This document shows, piece after piece, positions 48,105 through 56,397 of a stretch of 64,000 bases of DNA. The notes under the pieces were generated by a model. It was given only the letters and a program-made list of their open reading frames with translations. It made no database searches and was not told the origin of the DNA. Positions within the stretch are counted from its first letter, which is position 1. Every line of letters begins with the position of its first letter. The stretch lies in NCBI RefSeq assembly GCF_020886315.1, contig NZ_AP025226.1, positions 1,948,001 to 2,012,000 on the forward strand. Reading direction: 5' to 3'. The position numbers were made by a program, and so were the translations under genes. The stretch is from Saccharolobus caldissimus (lineage in GTDB: Archaea > Thermoproteota > Thermoprotei_A > Sulfolobales > Sulfolobaceae).

Positions 48105-48320
48105 ATGAGGATCTCATTACCATTAAATAAAGCCTCTGGAAAGATTGTAGCTATCAGAATAGATGGTAAGATGTCGTATAATTATGCTCCAGAATATATA
48201 CCATATGGTGTAAAAAATATAGTTATTGATGTTAATGATGTACTAATAACTAAAGGAGATCATATTATAGAATTAATAACGGAAAAAGGAGATTATATAA
48301 AGGCAAAATTTTCAGTGTAA
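48105..48320 (+). CDS. Small beta-rich protein, unknown
   Basis: A 71-aa protein from ATG 48105 (MRISLPLNKASGKIVAIRID), with alternating hydrophobic strands and no cysteine set. An in-frame ATG at 48069 would overlap the divergent VTT gene start. No family is recognised. It lies alone. Confidence 0.55.
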   Translation: MRISLPLNKASGKIVAIRIDGKMSYNYAPEYIPYGVKNIVIDVNDVLITKGDHIIELITEKGDYIKAKFSV

Positions 48321-48512
48321 TTTATATATTTAACTATAATTTTTTGTAATAGGTTATTAAATTCTTTATTAAGTATACAAGTTACCTATTTAATTTTAAT
48401 ATCAATCTATAATTCAATTAAAAGTTAAGAGTTCATCGGAGTATAGCTATCTAATAAGATTTTAATAATTTAACGTCTATTAGTCTTTAAAAATTATAGA
48501 GGGGTGTATTAA

Positions 48513-48932
48513 GTGTGCATATTTTGTAATATCATTCAAGGCAAGGATACAGCTTACATAGTATATAGTGATGATAATGTGGTAGCATTTTTAGATAAGT
48601 ATCCTATAACTCCTGGCCATACGTTAGTAGTACCCAAAAATCACTACGATAATTTTTTAGAAATTCCAGATAATGTATCTTTCTATTTATGCAGTAGTGT
48701 TAGAAAGATTGCAATAGCGGTAAAGAAAGCTTTAGACGCTGATGGCGTAAGAATATTAACTAACATTGGTAAAAGTGCGGGTCAAGTAATTTTTCATTCA
48801 CATTTTCATATAATACCTACTTGGTCCCATGATCCTCCAATTTTAAAGAATTTCGTACCCAGAAAAGAGCAGCCAAAAGAGTATTATGAATACATACAGA
48901 AAGCTATAATAGAAAGTTTAAAGAATGTATAA
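48513..48932 (+). CDS. HIT-family nucleotide hydrolase/transferase
   Basis: A 139-aa HIT protein with the histidine triad HSHFHIIPTW (about residues 93-102), an N-terminal CIFC zinc pair and ITPGHTLVVPKNHYDNF (about 34-50). Members hydrolyse AMP-linked nucleotides such as AMP-NH2 or Ap4A. GTG start with GAGGGGTG upstream. It is 18 bp upstream of the dehydrogenase gene. Confidence 0.9.
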   Translation: MCIFCNIIQGKDTAYIVYSDDNVVAFLDKYPITPGHTLVVPKNHYDNFLEIPDNVSFYLCSSVRKIAIAVKKALDADGVRILTNIGKSAGQVIFHSHFHIIPTWSHDPPILKNFVPRKEQPKEYYEYIQKAIIESLKNV

Positions 48933-48950
48933 TATAAAAGGGATAATAAT

Positions 48951-51947
48951 ATGAGTTTAGCTGATGAACTAAAAGATCTATTAAAAGATAACTTTCACGA
49001 TGAGTTAGTTGAGAGATTGTCTCATTCAGCTGATATGGGATTCGTACCAGAATTAGTTTGGTCTGGAATTAAGATTAATATTATCCCAGACTATGTTGTA
49101 TATCCCAAATCTGTAGAGGATGTAATTAACATTGTTAAAATAGCGTTAAAATATAAAGTCCCTTTGGTTCCTTACGGAAGGGGGACTAACAGATATGGTA
49201 ATGCAATACCTGCAGATGGCGGAATATTATTAGATTTCTCAAAAATGACCAATGTAACTATAGACGAGGGAAATAAAGTTGCAATAGTAGAGCCTGGAGC
49301 TACATGGAAGTTAGTAGACATCTATGCACAGCAAAAGGGCTTACAGTTAAGAACATTTCCTTCTTCTTACGATTCCACAGTAGGTGGGGGAATAGCTAGT
49401 GATAGTTTAGGAATAGGATCTTATGAATACGGATTTATTTCGGATAACGTGACTTTTGTAGAGTTAGTTAATCCTAAGGGGGAAATAGTAAGATTAGAGG
49501 GTAAAGACTTAGCAATAGCATGCGGAGCTGAAGGTACTACTGGCATAATTGTTAAGGCTGGAATAAAACTGAGGAACTTTTCGCCAACTGAAGCCATGGT
49601 AATTTCCTTTGAAAGTTTAGATCAAATGGTAAAAGCTGTAGGGGAGTTTTATAGGGAAGTAATACCTGCCTGGCACGTTCAAGTTAGGGGACCTTATATA
49701 TCAACCTACATGGCTGAAAAATATAAAGCACCTTTAGAGCCCCAGAAGTGGAATATGATAATATTATACCCATCTCCTAGGTCACCATTAGTGGAACCTA
49801 AAATTTACAAAATTGCACAATCATACGGTGGAAAGGTATTTGAAGGTGAATGGACTGGATGGTGGTCCTTTAATCACGGAGTTGCTGCTGCTTTAAGAAC
49901 CCAAGGTCTACTAATACATCAGCACGGGTTAATACATTATACCAAATTAGTAGAATTGTTAAACAATTTAGAGAAGACCTTAGGCAAATTAGGCGATTTA
50001 TCTCCTGATGGGGGATTTGACGTTGATATAGCTTTAGAGAGAAGAGAAATACTATTAGTTAACTCCTTTACGCAAGTTTCAATAAGTCCAGTGGATAAAA
50101 AAATACTGTATGACTTAGCTAAGAACACTTTAATGATGGAGGAATACATTAAAGTTGGTGGTTCCCTTTTATCAATAGGAATATTTGCACATAAGTATGC
50201 TAAAAATAGGCTAAATAATACTAGTAAGACTTTCAGTGATTTAGGTGTTGATAGATATGAGACTATAAGGAAATACAAAGAGGAAACAGATCCAGAAGAA
50301 CTCTTTAATCCTGGTAAGCTCTTTGACCCTAAAAATAGGGCTAAGGGTGTTTTAGAAATTCCTAAAAGGCAGCAGGAGGCATTATCTTTCAGATTTGCAA
50401 TAGGTTTCGTTAAGAGGTTATCCCCAGGAGGCGAAGTAGAAGGTTTCAAACATGTAAGAAGGTACTTAGAGGATTTTGCTGACTACAGCTTAATGTGCAT
50501 AGACTGTGCTATGTGTGTTACTGTATGTCCTCAATACAGATTAATACCTCAATGGCCTTACGCACCAAAAGGTATGTTCGATTTTGTAAAAGGTGCAATT
50601 GCTTATTATGAATTACAAGGCTCGATTGACATTCCAGATAGCGTTATTGCAGAAATTTCTGGTTGTCATAAATGCGGCTTATGTGATGGTGTTTGTCCGG
50701 CTAGGATACCTATTTCCACGTTATTAATAAAATTAAACAGTTTAGTAGCTAAGAAAATTCCAGAAGAGCCAGCAGTAGAGTTATCAATACTTTCAGATCA
50801 AGAAACAGCATCCGTAAATGATCCTAACAGTCAATATATTCTATGGGTTGGTAAGAATATATTAACCAATCCATCTGTTGCAATAACTGCCTTAAAGATA
50901 TTAAATAAAATGGGATTGAAGGTAAAGGTAGTTGGAACTAGTGCAGATAGTGGATTTTTAGATTACATAAGTGGTAATGGAAATAGATTTTTAGAGAAAA
51001 TGAAACAGAATTTGAATCTTGCAAATAACGCATTAGAAATAATTACTATAACTCCTGAAGATTATAGAACCTTCTCTACAGCTTATAAGGATTATTCTAA
51101 GTTAATTGGATCTGAATCTTACTTCGAAGTTGTACCATTAGAACTAAGGCTTTTAAAATCTATTGTTATAGAAGGTGGAGGAGAAAACATAAATTTACAC
51201 GTAGCTTGTTTCTCCTCAGAATATGCAGATGAGATAATAAGAAGATTAAACGAGAAGGGCTTTAAGGTTAAAAAAGTTGAAGGATGCTCTGGGGCAATAC
51301 TTGAGAAAAGTGTAGGTAAGAGAGCAGATCTGATGGCTAGAGCAATAGGTGAAAGATATGGTAAAATAGTAACCTTATGTCCTTTGGCTGCCGCTAAGTT
51401 TAGAAGCGTAGGAATAGATGCTATAACATTAATAGAATTCTTAGCCCAGAAAATAGGGATTCAAGCAGCCCAGTATAAGGTATCATCTTTCCAGCTAGAT
51501 GAGAACGCTAAGGAATACCTAAGGAATGAGCTCCTTTCAAGTATCCTTTCATCACTTAATTCTCAAGTTAGCATTATAGCAGATACGGTAACTTTCTCGA
51601 CATCTGGAATTGATGAGTATAAAAAGATAATTGAACCCATCATTGTGGAAATAGTAGAAAATATAGGTAAATCTATGGCTAAAAAAGTTTCGAATGCAAT
51701 TTCTCAAAAGGCATCAGAGTCTTCTGTAGATAAAGCTATAATAGTAGCTGAATACGTTAAGGAGATGTCTAATATTTTATCCACTGTAGAATTAGATAAA
51801 GTAATTCAACCATTTATGTCAGTATTGAAGAGTAAAGTTACAGAAGAATATGACGAAAAAGTAGTGAGTTCTGCAATACTTCAATTGCTGAGAGAGTATG
51901 GAGAAAAGATAAAGAGTGCATTTGCAAGTGAGTTAAGTAAAATTTAG
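48951..51947 (+). CDS. FAD-linked dehydrogenase fused to Fe-S domains (D-lactate/glycolate oxidase type)
   Basis: A 998-aa fusion. An FAD-binding PCMH domain (about residues 40-230, with PYGRGTNRYG and GGGIASDSLGIGS) and a GlcD-type C-terminal oxidase domain (to about 470, ending FNPGKLFDP) are followed by a ferredoxin-like region with CIDCAMCVTVCP and CHKCGLCDGVCP (about 515-600). After this comes a remnant CCG-like region (VACFSSEY, GCSGAIL) and a helical tail of about 150 residues. This is the GlcD-GlcF-type fusion that oxidises D-lactate, glycolate or another 2-hydroxy acid and passes electrons to the membrane. The cysteines of the last domain are incomplete. Confidence 0.87.
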   Translation: MSLADELKDLLKDNFHDELVERLSHSADMGFVPELVWSGIKINIIPDYVVYPKSVEDVINIVKIALKYKVPLVPYGRGTNRYGNAIPADGGILLDFSKMTNVTIDEGNKVAIVEPGATWKLVDIYAQQKGLQLRTFPSSYDSTVGGGIASDSLGIGSYEYGFISDNVTFVELVNPKGEIVRLEGKDLAIACGAEGTTGIIVKAGIKLRNFSPTEAMVISFESLDQMVKAVGEFYREVIPAWHVQVRGPYISTYMAEKYKAPLEPQKWNMIILYPSPRSPLVEPKIYKIAQSYGGKVFEGEWTGWWSFNHGVAAALRTQGLLIHQHGLIHYTKLVELLNNLEKTLGKLGDLSPDGGFDVDIALERREILLVNSFTQVSISPVDKKILYDLAKNTLMMEEYIKVGGSLLSIGIFAHKYAKNRLNNTSKTFSDLGVDRYETIRKYKEETDPEELFNPGKLFDPKNRAKGVLEIPKRQQEALSFRFAIGFVKRLSPGGEVEGFKHVRRYLEDFADYSLMCIDCAMCVTVCPQYRLIPQWPYAPKGMFDFVKGAIAYYELQGSIDIPDSVIAEISGCHKCGLCDGVCPARIPISTLLIKLNSLVAKKIPEEPAVELSILSDQETASVNDPNSQYILWVGKNILTNPSVAITALKILNKMGLKVKVVGTSADSGFLDYISGNGNRFLEKMKQNLNLANNALEIITITPEDYRTFSTAYKDYSKLIGSESYFEVVPLELRLLKSIVIEGGGENINLHVACFSSEYADEIIRRLNEKGFKVKKVEGCSGAILEKSVGKRADLMARAIGERYGKIVTLCPLAAAKFRSVGIDAITLIEFLAQKIGIQAAQYKVSSFQLDENAKEYLRNELLSSILSSLNSQVSIIADTVTFSTSGIDEYKKIIEPIIVEIVENIGKSMAKKVSNAISQKASESSVDKAIIVAEYVKEMSNILSTVELDKVIQPFMSVLKSKVTEEYDEKVVSSAILQLLREYGEKIKSAFASELSKI

Positions 51948-52155
51948 ATTAAGTAATCTAAAATTTAAGTGTCAATCTATCCAAAGATTAGTTAATCGTT
52001 TCGATAGTCTTATCTCTTATATTCTAGGTTATCTTTTCAAAACTATCTTTCTTCTCTAAGATTAGTTTTCTTTGCACCTTTAAATTCTTGAATTGGAAGT
52101 AGAAATTCTGTTAAGGGATGAATTCCTTAAATACGTTTATGACAAAATCAGTTAT

Positions 52156-52986
52156 ATGGCAAAAATTTATTTGGGACCTGCAGGCGTTCCTCATTCAGCC
52201 AAAAGAAAAACCACAATAGATGGGATAAAGACTGTTAAAGAACTTGGATTAAATGCAATGGAAGTGGAGTTTGTTCAAGGAGTTAGAATGAATAGGGAAA
52301 CTGCTGAGGAAGCTGGACAAATAGCTAAGGAATTAGGAATTAGACTTTCTGTTCATGCCCCTTATTTTATTAACTTATGTTCTGAGGAGCAGGAGAAAGT
52401 TGAGGCTTCAAAAAAGCGTCTTCTAGAAACAGCGGATAGGGCAGAACTTCTGGGTGCTGATGCAATAGCAATCCACGTAGCGTTTTACGGCAAAATGAAG
52501 CCTGAGGAGTGCTATCAGAAAGTTAAGGCGGAATTAGGAGAAGTAGTGGATAATGCAAGATCAATGGGTATAAAAAACGTTAAATTTGGTGTAGAGACTA
52601 TGGCAAAAGATACAGCATTCGGTACGTTAGATGAAGTTATATCAATATCTAAGGAGATAAATGGTGTCATACCTTATATAGATTGGGCACATACATTTGC
52701 TAGGCAGGGAGGTAAAATTGATTACGGTGAAATAATAGATAGGTTAGTAAAAGAATTAAACTTAGCTCATATTAATTCACATTTTGAGTCGTTAGAAATT
52801 AGAAAGGGCAAATACGTAGATGAACATAGATCTATAGACTATAATACTCCTCCTTTTGAACCTTTAGCTAGGGAAATAATTAAAAGAGATATATCAATAA
52901 CATTAATTTGTGAGAGCCCAGAATTAGAGAGAGATGCATTAAAAATGAAGGAGGTATTACTGAAAGTTGGATATAGGTTCGAATGA
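52156..52986 (+). CDS. TIM-barrel endonuclease IV-like protein
   Basis: A 276-aa xylose-isomerase-like TIM barrel of the AP endonuclease 2 family. GPAGVPHSAKRKTTIDGI near the start, LSVHAPYFINL (about 69-79), AIAIHVAFYGK, FGVETMAK and PYIDWAHTFARQG supply the His, Glu and Asp ligands of a trinuclear metal site. Archaeal members cut abasic sites, though not all are proven nucleases. I chose ATG 52156; a TTG at 52093 would add 21 residues. It overlaps the HAD gene by 20 bp. Confidence 0.8.
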   Translation: MAKIYLGPAGVPHSAKRKTTIDGIKTVKELGLNAMEVEFVQGVRMNRETAEEAGQIAKELGIRLSVHAPYFINLCSEEQEKVEASKKRLLETADRAELLGADAIAIHVAFYGKMKPEECYQKVKAELGEVVDNARSMGIKNVKFGVETMAKDTAFGTLDEVISISKEINGVIPYIDWAHTFARQGGKIDYGEIIDRLVKELNLAHINSHFESLEIRKGKYVDEHRSIDYNTPPFEPLAREIIKRDISITLICESPELERDALKMKEVLLKVGYRFE

Positions 52987-53656
52987 TATTTTAGTAGCTT
53001 CAGATTACGATAGAACTTTAGCTAGTGAGGAAAATAATTTTATTATAAACGAAAAGGTAGCTAAAAAGATAAACGAATTTTCAAAGAGATTTAAATTCAT
53101 TGTAGTAACTGGTAGAGAGAAGAAGTTTATTGATAAATTAGCAGTTGGTCTAAATCCCACAGGATGGATATTAGAGAACGGTGCATTAATCATATATAAT
53201 AATAAGGAATATACGTTGTGCAGTTCAGATTGGCTAGATAAAAGAGAAAGAATAGTGAAAATCTTAGATCAACTTAAAGTGCGTTATTCACTTGGAAAAG
53301 TGATAATTTACGTTGACAATTACGGGGATAAGGTTGCAAATCTTAAAGAGATAACCGAGTATGCTAATATAGAAATAAACAGGAAGGATGTCATGATATT
53401 ACCTAAGGGTATTGATAAGGGAGTAGGTGTGCTTAAATTTAAGGAACTAATAGGCTTTTCTGGAAAGATTATTGCCATAGGGGATAGCGAGAACGATCAC
53501 TCTCTATTTAAGGTTGCTGACATTAAGATAGCAGTTGCAAATGCAATACCTCAGATTAAAGAAATTGCAGACATTGTCACTGTAAACCCTAATGGACTTG
53601 GTGTTATAGAAATATTAGATAAGATACTTTCGGGTCAAATTTTCTTAAACATGTAA
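52967..53656 (+). CDS. HAD-family phosphatase (phosphoglycolate phosphatase-like)
   Basis: A 229-aa Cof-type HAD hydrolase. Motif I is SDYDRTL (Asp13, Asp15), motif II VVTGRE, and motif III/IV IAIGDSENDHSLF, with a C2-type cap between. It resembles archaeal phosphoglycolate phosphatases such as TA0175 of Thermoplasma. The TTG at 52967 is the only plausible start before the catalytic Asp. It overlaps the upstream gene by 20 bp and converges on the methyltransferase gene (22-bp overlap). Confidence 0.83.
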   Translation: MDIGSNDILVASDYDRTLASEENNFIINEKVAKKINEFSKRFKFIVVTGREKKFIDKLAVGLNPTGWILENGALIIYNNKEYTLCSSDWLDKRERIVKILDQLKVRYSLGKVIIYVDNYGDKVANLKEITEYANIEINRKDVMILPKGIDKGVGVLKFKELIGFSGKIIAIGDSENDHSLFKVADIKIAVANAIPQIKEIADIVTVNPNGLGVIEILDKILSGQIFLNM

Positions 53657-54210
53657 ATATCAACTAGAAACTCATGAAATCTCTTTCTATGCCAAGGATA
53701 ATATTGTCTAAGTTTAAACTTTTCCGTTAAAATTTGTAACTCGAAATTATACTTCCTAGATAAATTTTCAATAAGCTCTCTAGATTTCTTATTGGATTTA
53801 TGAATAGAGTATACTATGTCAGCCATTTGAAACGCTGATTTTAAGAACTCCATATCGATTCCCCTTTCAACTACACCAAATGGAGGATTTTGCACTACTG
53901 TATCGAATCTCCCAACGGGATATCTAGCATCAGCTTGAATAAAATCAACGTTTAAGTCAAACTCTTTCAAGGTTTCCTTAGCCACAATTAACGATTCCAA
54001 ATCAATTTCTATACAACTACAATATCCTCCTAAAAAGGAAACTGCAAGACAGAAAGCTCCAGTACCGCAGCCTAAATCTGCTACTCTCTTCTTATTTATA
54101 TAACCAGAGATATAAGCATGCCATACTATTTCAGCAATTAAAGGAGAAGGAGTTAAGTATTGTTCTAATTCATATTTAGGGTTCGGATGTGGTCTAATTT
54201 TACTTTCTAT
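53635..54210 (-). CDS. METTL5-like N6-adenine RNA methyltransferase with a non-canonical start
   Basis: The reading frame gives 191 residues with KIRPHPNPKYELEQYLTP near the N-terminus (substrate/start of METTL5-like proteins), the SAM motif DLGCGTGAF and the N6-adenine catalytic NPPF (in VVQNPPFGV). The C-terminal KRFHEFLVDIYMF completes the fold. No ATG, GTG or TTG occurs in frame before a TTG at 54000, which lies after the SAM motif, so starting there would destroy the enzyme. A GAGGT sequence precedes an ATA at 54208-54210 that overlaps the upstream stop (ATAG), so ATA is proposed as start. Archaeal relatives methylate rRNA. Confidence 0.75.
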   Translation of the reverse strand: MESKIRPHPNPKYELEQYLTPSPLIAEIVWHAYISGYINKKRVADLGCGTGAFCLAVSFLGGYCSCIEIDLESLIVAKETLKEFDLNVDFIQADARYPVGRFDTVVQNPPFGVVERGIDMEFLKSAFQMADIVYSIHKSNKKSRELIENLSRKYNFELQILTEKFKLRQYYPWHRKRFHEFLVDIYMFKKI

Positions 54211-54875
54211 GAGTTTTTCAACCTCTCTTTTATTAACTCTAAGGCCTCTAATAGATTGCTCACCTTATTACCCTTTATTTCGGGGTAAAAGCCCAATCTA
54301 TCGAGGAGTATTGCATCCAATCCAGCTCTCCTCGCACCCAATACGTCTATCTCGTATATATCCCCTATATGTATACCCTCTCCCTTAGCCAATTCCATAG
54401 CATAAGAGAATATTTTCGGGTGAGGTTTCATAACGTTTAAGTCGCATGAAGCTACTATGCCATCAAAATACCTTTTAATCTTTAAATCCTCCAAAATTTT
54501 ATAGATATTCCTTGTTGCGTTGCTAACTAAAATTATCTTTAATCCTAAACTCTTAGCCTCCTCTAGAAAAGGTATTGCGTCATCATATAATTCATATTCT
54601 CCAGATAAAAGATTTCTATTGTTAAGTCTAGTTATTAATTCCCTATTTGGATATAGATTTAATTCGTAAAATAATTCTGAAAAATCAAAGGCAGACAATC
54701 CTCCAAATTCTGGACTGGGATAATGATGCTTACCCAGAATTTTAGCGACAGCTCTGAACACTTTTCTTTCATCTATTTCATATCCTACTTCTTTTAACGC
54801 ATAAGCTATGTTTTCATGATATCTTGGTTTAAAATGTACTAACGTCTCTCCTAAGTCTACGAAAATGGCGTTCAC
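54207..54875 (-). CDS. HAD-family hydrolase
   Basis: A 222-aa HAD hydrolase with motif I VDLGET (Asp7; the usual second Asp is replaced by Gly-Glu), a helical cap, motif II LVSNATRN and motif III/IV KPHPKIF plus GDIYEIDVLGARRAGLD. The substrate is unknown; the changed motif I may mean altered chemistry. It is third in a minus-strand run and overlaps both neighbours by 4 bp (54872-54875 and the proposed ATA at 54207-54210). Confidence 0.8.
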   Translation of the reverse strand: MNAIFVDLGETLVHFKPRYHENIAYALKEVGYEIDERKVFRAVAKILGKHHYPSPEFGGLSAFDFSELFYELNLYPNRELITRLNNRNLLSGEYELYDDAIPFLEEAKSLGLKIILVSNATRNIYKILEDLKIKRYFDGIVASCDLNVMKPHPKIFSYAMELAKGEGIHIGDIYEIDVLGARRAGLDAILLDRLGFYPEIKGNKVSNLLEALELIKERLKNS

Positions 54876-55192
54876 GCTTTTCCATTTTGCTTCCTCCTAA
54901 TTAAAAATTTTGGTGACTCTATCTTCTCGGATTTACATATTGGGCACTTACTGGGTCTCTTTATTTTTTCAGACCTGAAAACATATCCACAACTTTTACA
55001 TCTAGCAGGTATCATTATTAAAACGTAATCTTTTCTCTTACCCGATTTAGCTAAATGTTCTAAATGTTCGTAAACCTCCTTCTCTTTTCTTATGTCTAAT
55101 CTCCTCATTATTTCCCTTGCACTTAAGGGTTCATCTGAGTAAGATAATAGTAAAAATATTTTTTCCCTAGTAGTTAAGAAGTTTGTGCTCAA
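54872..55192 (-). CDS. Archaeal transcriptional regulator: HTH plus zinc ribbon
   Basis: A 106-aa protein with an N-terminal helix-turn-helix (EPLSAREIMRRLDIRKEKEVYEHLEHLAKSG, about residues 21-51) and a C-terminal zinc ribbon with CKSCG and CPICK pairs (about 65-87). This is the conserved archaeal HTH/zinc-ribbon family. It overlaps the sugar-nucleotide reductase gene by 26 bp and the HAD gene by 4 bp, so it is in the middle of a compact operon. Confidence 0.82.
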   Translation of the reverse strand: MSTNFLTTREKIFLLLSYSDEPLSAREIMRRLDIRKEKEVYEHLEHLAKSGKRKDYVLIMIPARCKSCGYVFRSEKIKRPSKCPICKSEKIESPKFLIRRKQNGKA

Positions 55193-55937
55193 TTAGATCC
55201 AATATATTTTCTCTTGCATTAATTTTAATATTATATGTTCTTAACAACCAGTCATCTAAAGAAAAATCTCTTTCACCGTTACTTATCTCTATTACCTCAT
55301 TTCCGAAAACCTCTGACAAATAATTACATAAATCGTACATGGAAATCCTATTACTACCGATATTAATCACACCCCTAGCGTCTCTCTCAATTAATACCTT
55401 TATCGTCTTAGCTAAAGTAATGGTATTGACAATTGATAAATAAAAGTTTTTATTACATTTCAAAATCTTTCCCTTTAATGCTGATTTAATAAAAGGATAT
55501 AGAAAGCCCCTATATCTTAACGAAAATAAAGCCCCTAATCTTAAAATTAGGTAATTTCCTAATGATATGATACTAGTCTCTGCTACTAACTTGCTTAAAC
55601 CGTAATAGTTTAGAGGATTAGGAGTATTATGTTCTTTATAAAATCCCCTCTTACCGTCATAAATTAAAAAGGTGGACAAAAACACGTTCAAACTGCCTAT
55701 TTTAGAGGCAGCCCTTGCAATATTTATAGCATACCACGTATTAAAAGTCCACGCTAAAGAAGGATTCTTAATACTTTCAATTAAAGGTATTTCATAAGTA
55801 TGAATTACAATTTCTGGCTTTTCCCTAATAACCTTAAACGCGTTATCGACTACAATTACCTCGTTATCCTTACCTAATAACATTGCAATTGTTTTAGCTA
55901 TTTCTCCTTCATCTGTAACCGCTATTTTCAAATTCAA
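55167..55937 (-). CDS. NAD(P)-dependent sugar-nucleotide reductase/epimerase (RmlD-like)
   Basis: A 256-aa extended short-chain dehydrogenase. Motifs seen are TDEGEIAKTIAMLLG at the N-terminus (a divergent nucleotide-binding turn), the active-site NYYGLSKLVAE with the Tyr-x3-Lys pair (about residues 108-118), and a C-terminal substrate domain with INIGSNRISMYDLCNYLSEV. It resembles dTDP-4-dehydrorhamnose reductase. It is first in a four-gene operon with a regulator, a HAD hydrolase and the methyltransferase. Confidence 0.75.
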   Translation of the reverse strand: MNLKIAVTDEGEIAKTIAMLLGKDNEVIVVDNAFKVIREKPEIVIHTYEIPLIESIKNPSLAWTFNTWYAINIARAASKIGSLNVFLSTFLIYDGKRGFYKEHNTPNPLNYYGLSKLVAETSIISLGNYLILRLGALFSLRYRGFLYPFIKSALKGKILKCNKNFYLSIVNTITLAKTIKVLIERDARGVINIGSNRISMYDLCNYLSEVFGNEVIEISNGERDFSLDDWLLRTYNIKINARENILDLIEHKLLNY

Positions 55938-55961
55938 GTATCATACTCTTCTCTACAATTT

Positions 55962-56309
55962 TTAAGTTTTAGACATTAATAAGTGCCTTCTCTCATCATC
56001 CAAAATCCTCCTTATATCTTCATCTTTTGTGTCAAAATACCTCACGTAAAAATCTATAGCATTTTTCTCAACAATTTCATTAACCCTTTTTACTATCCCA
56101 ATACCTAACAAAGAAATTATGACACCTATGATCATAAAAATATAGTAGATGGGCTTCTCTAAAATTGATCTTCTATATTTTTTAAAATAAATCCAATGTT
56201 GTTTTTCATTGAGATAACTATCCCAGAAAACCTTATACCTTACTGAAAAACCCCTATCAAGCCCTGCAGCTCCAGCCTCCCCTAAAAGGGCTAAAAAGTA
56301 CTTGTCCAT
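55962..56309 (-). CDS. Small membrane protein, unknown
   Basis: A 115-aa protein. The N-terminus MDKYFLALLGEAGAAGLDRG is followed by a Trp/Tyr-rich helix, one membrane helix (about residues 53-72, YIFMIIGVIISLLGIGIV) and a charged helical tail ending RRILDDERRHLLM. A TATA-like CTTTTATTTTAA lies about 27 nt before ATG 56309, suggesting a leaderless start there; an ATG at 56393 is in frame but would include that promoter. The tail recalls ferritin-like helices, but no metal site is certain. Confidence 0.6.
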   Translation of the reverse strand: MDKYFLALLGEAGAAGLDRGFSVRYKVFWDSYLNEKQHWIYFKKYRRSILEKPIYYIFMIIGVIISLLGIGIVKRVNEIVEKNAIDFYVRYFDTKDEDIRRILDDERRHLLMSKT

Positions 56310-56397
56310 ACTTATATAACTTAACATGTGCTTAAAATAAAAGTGTAAAAAAGTTTTAATGCTGTGAAATAAGACTATGTTAAAAATTAGCATTTGT

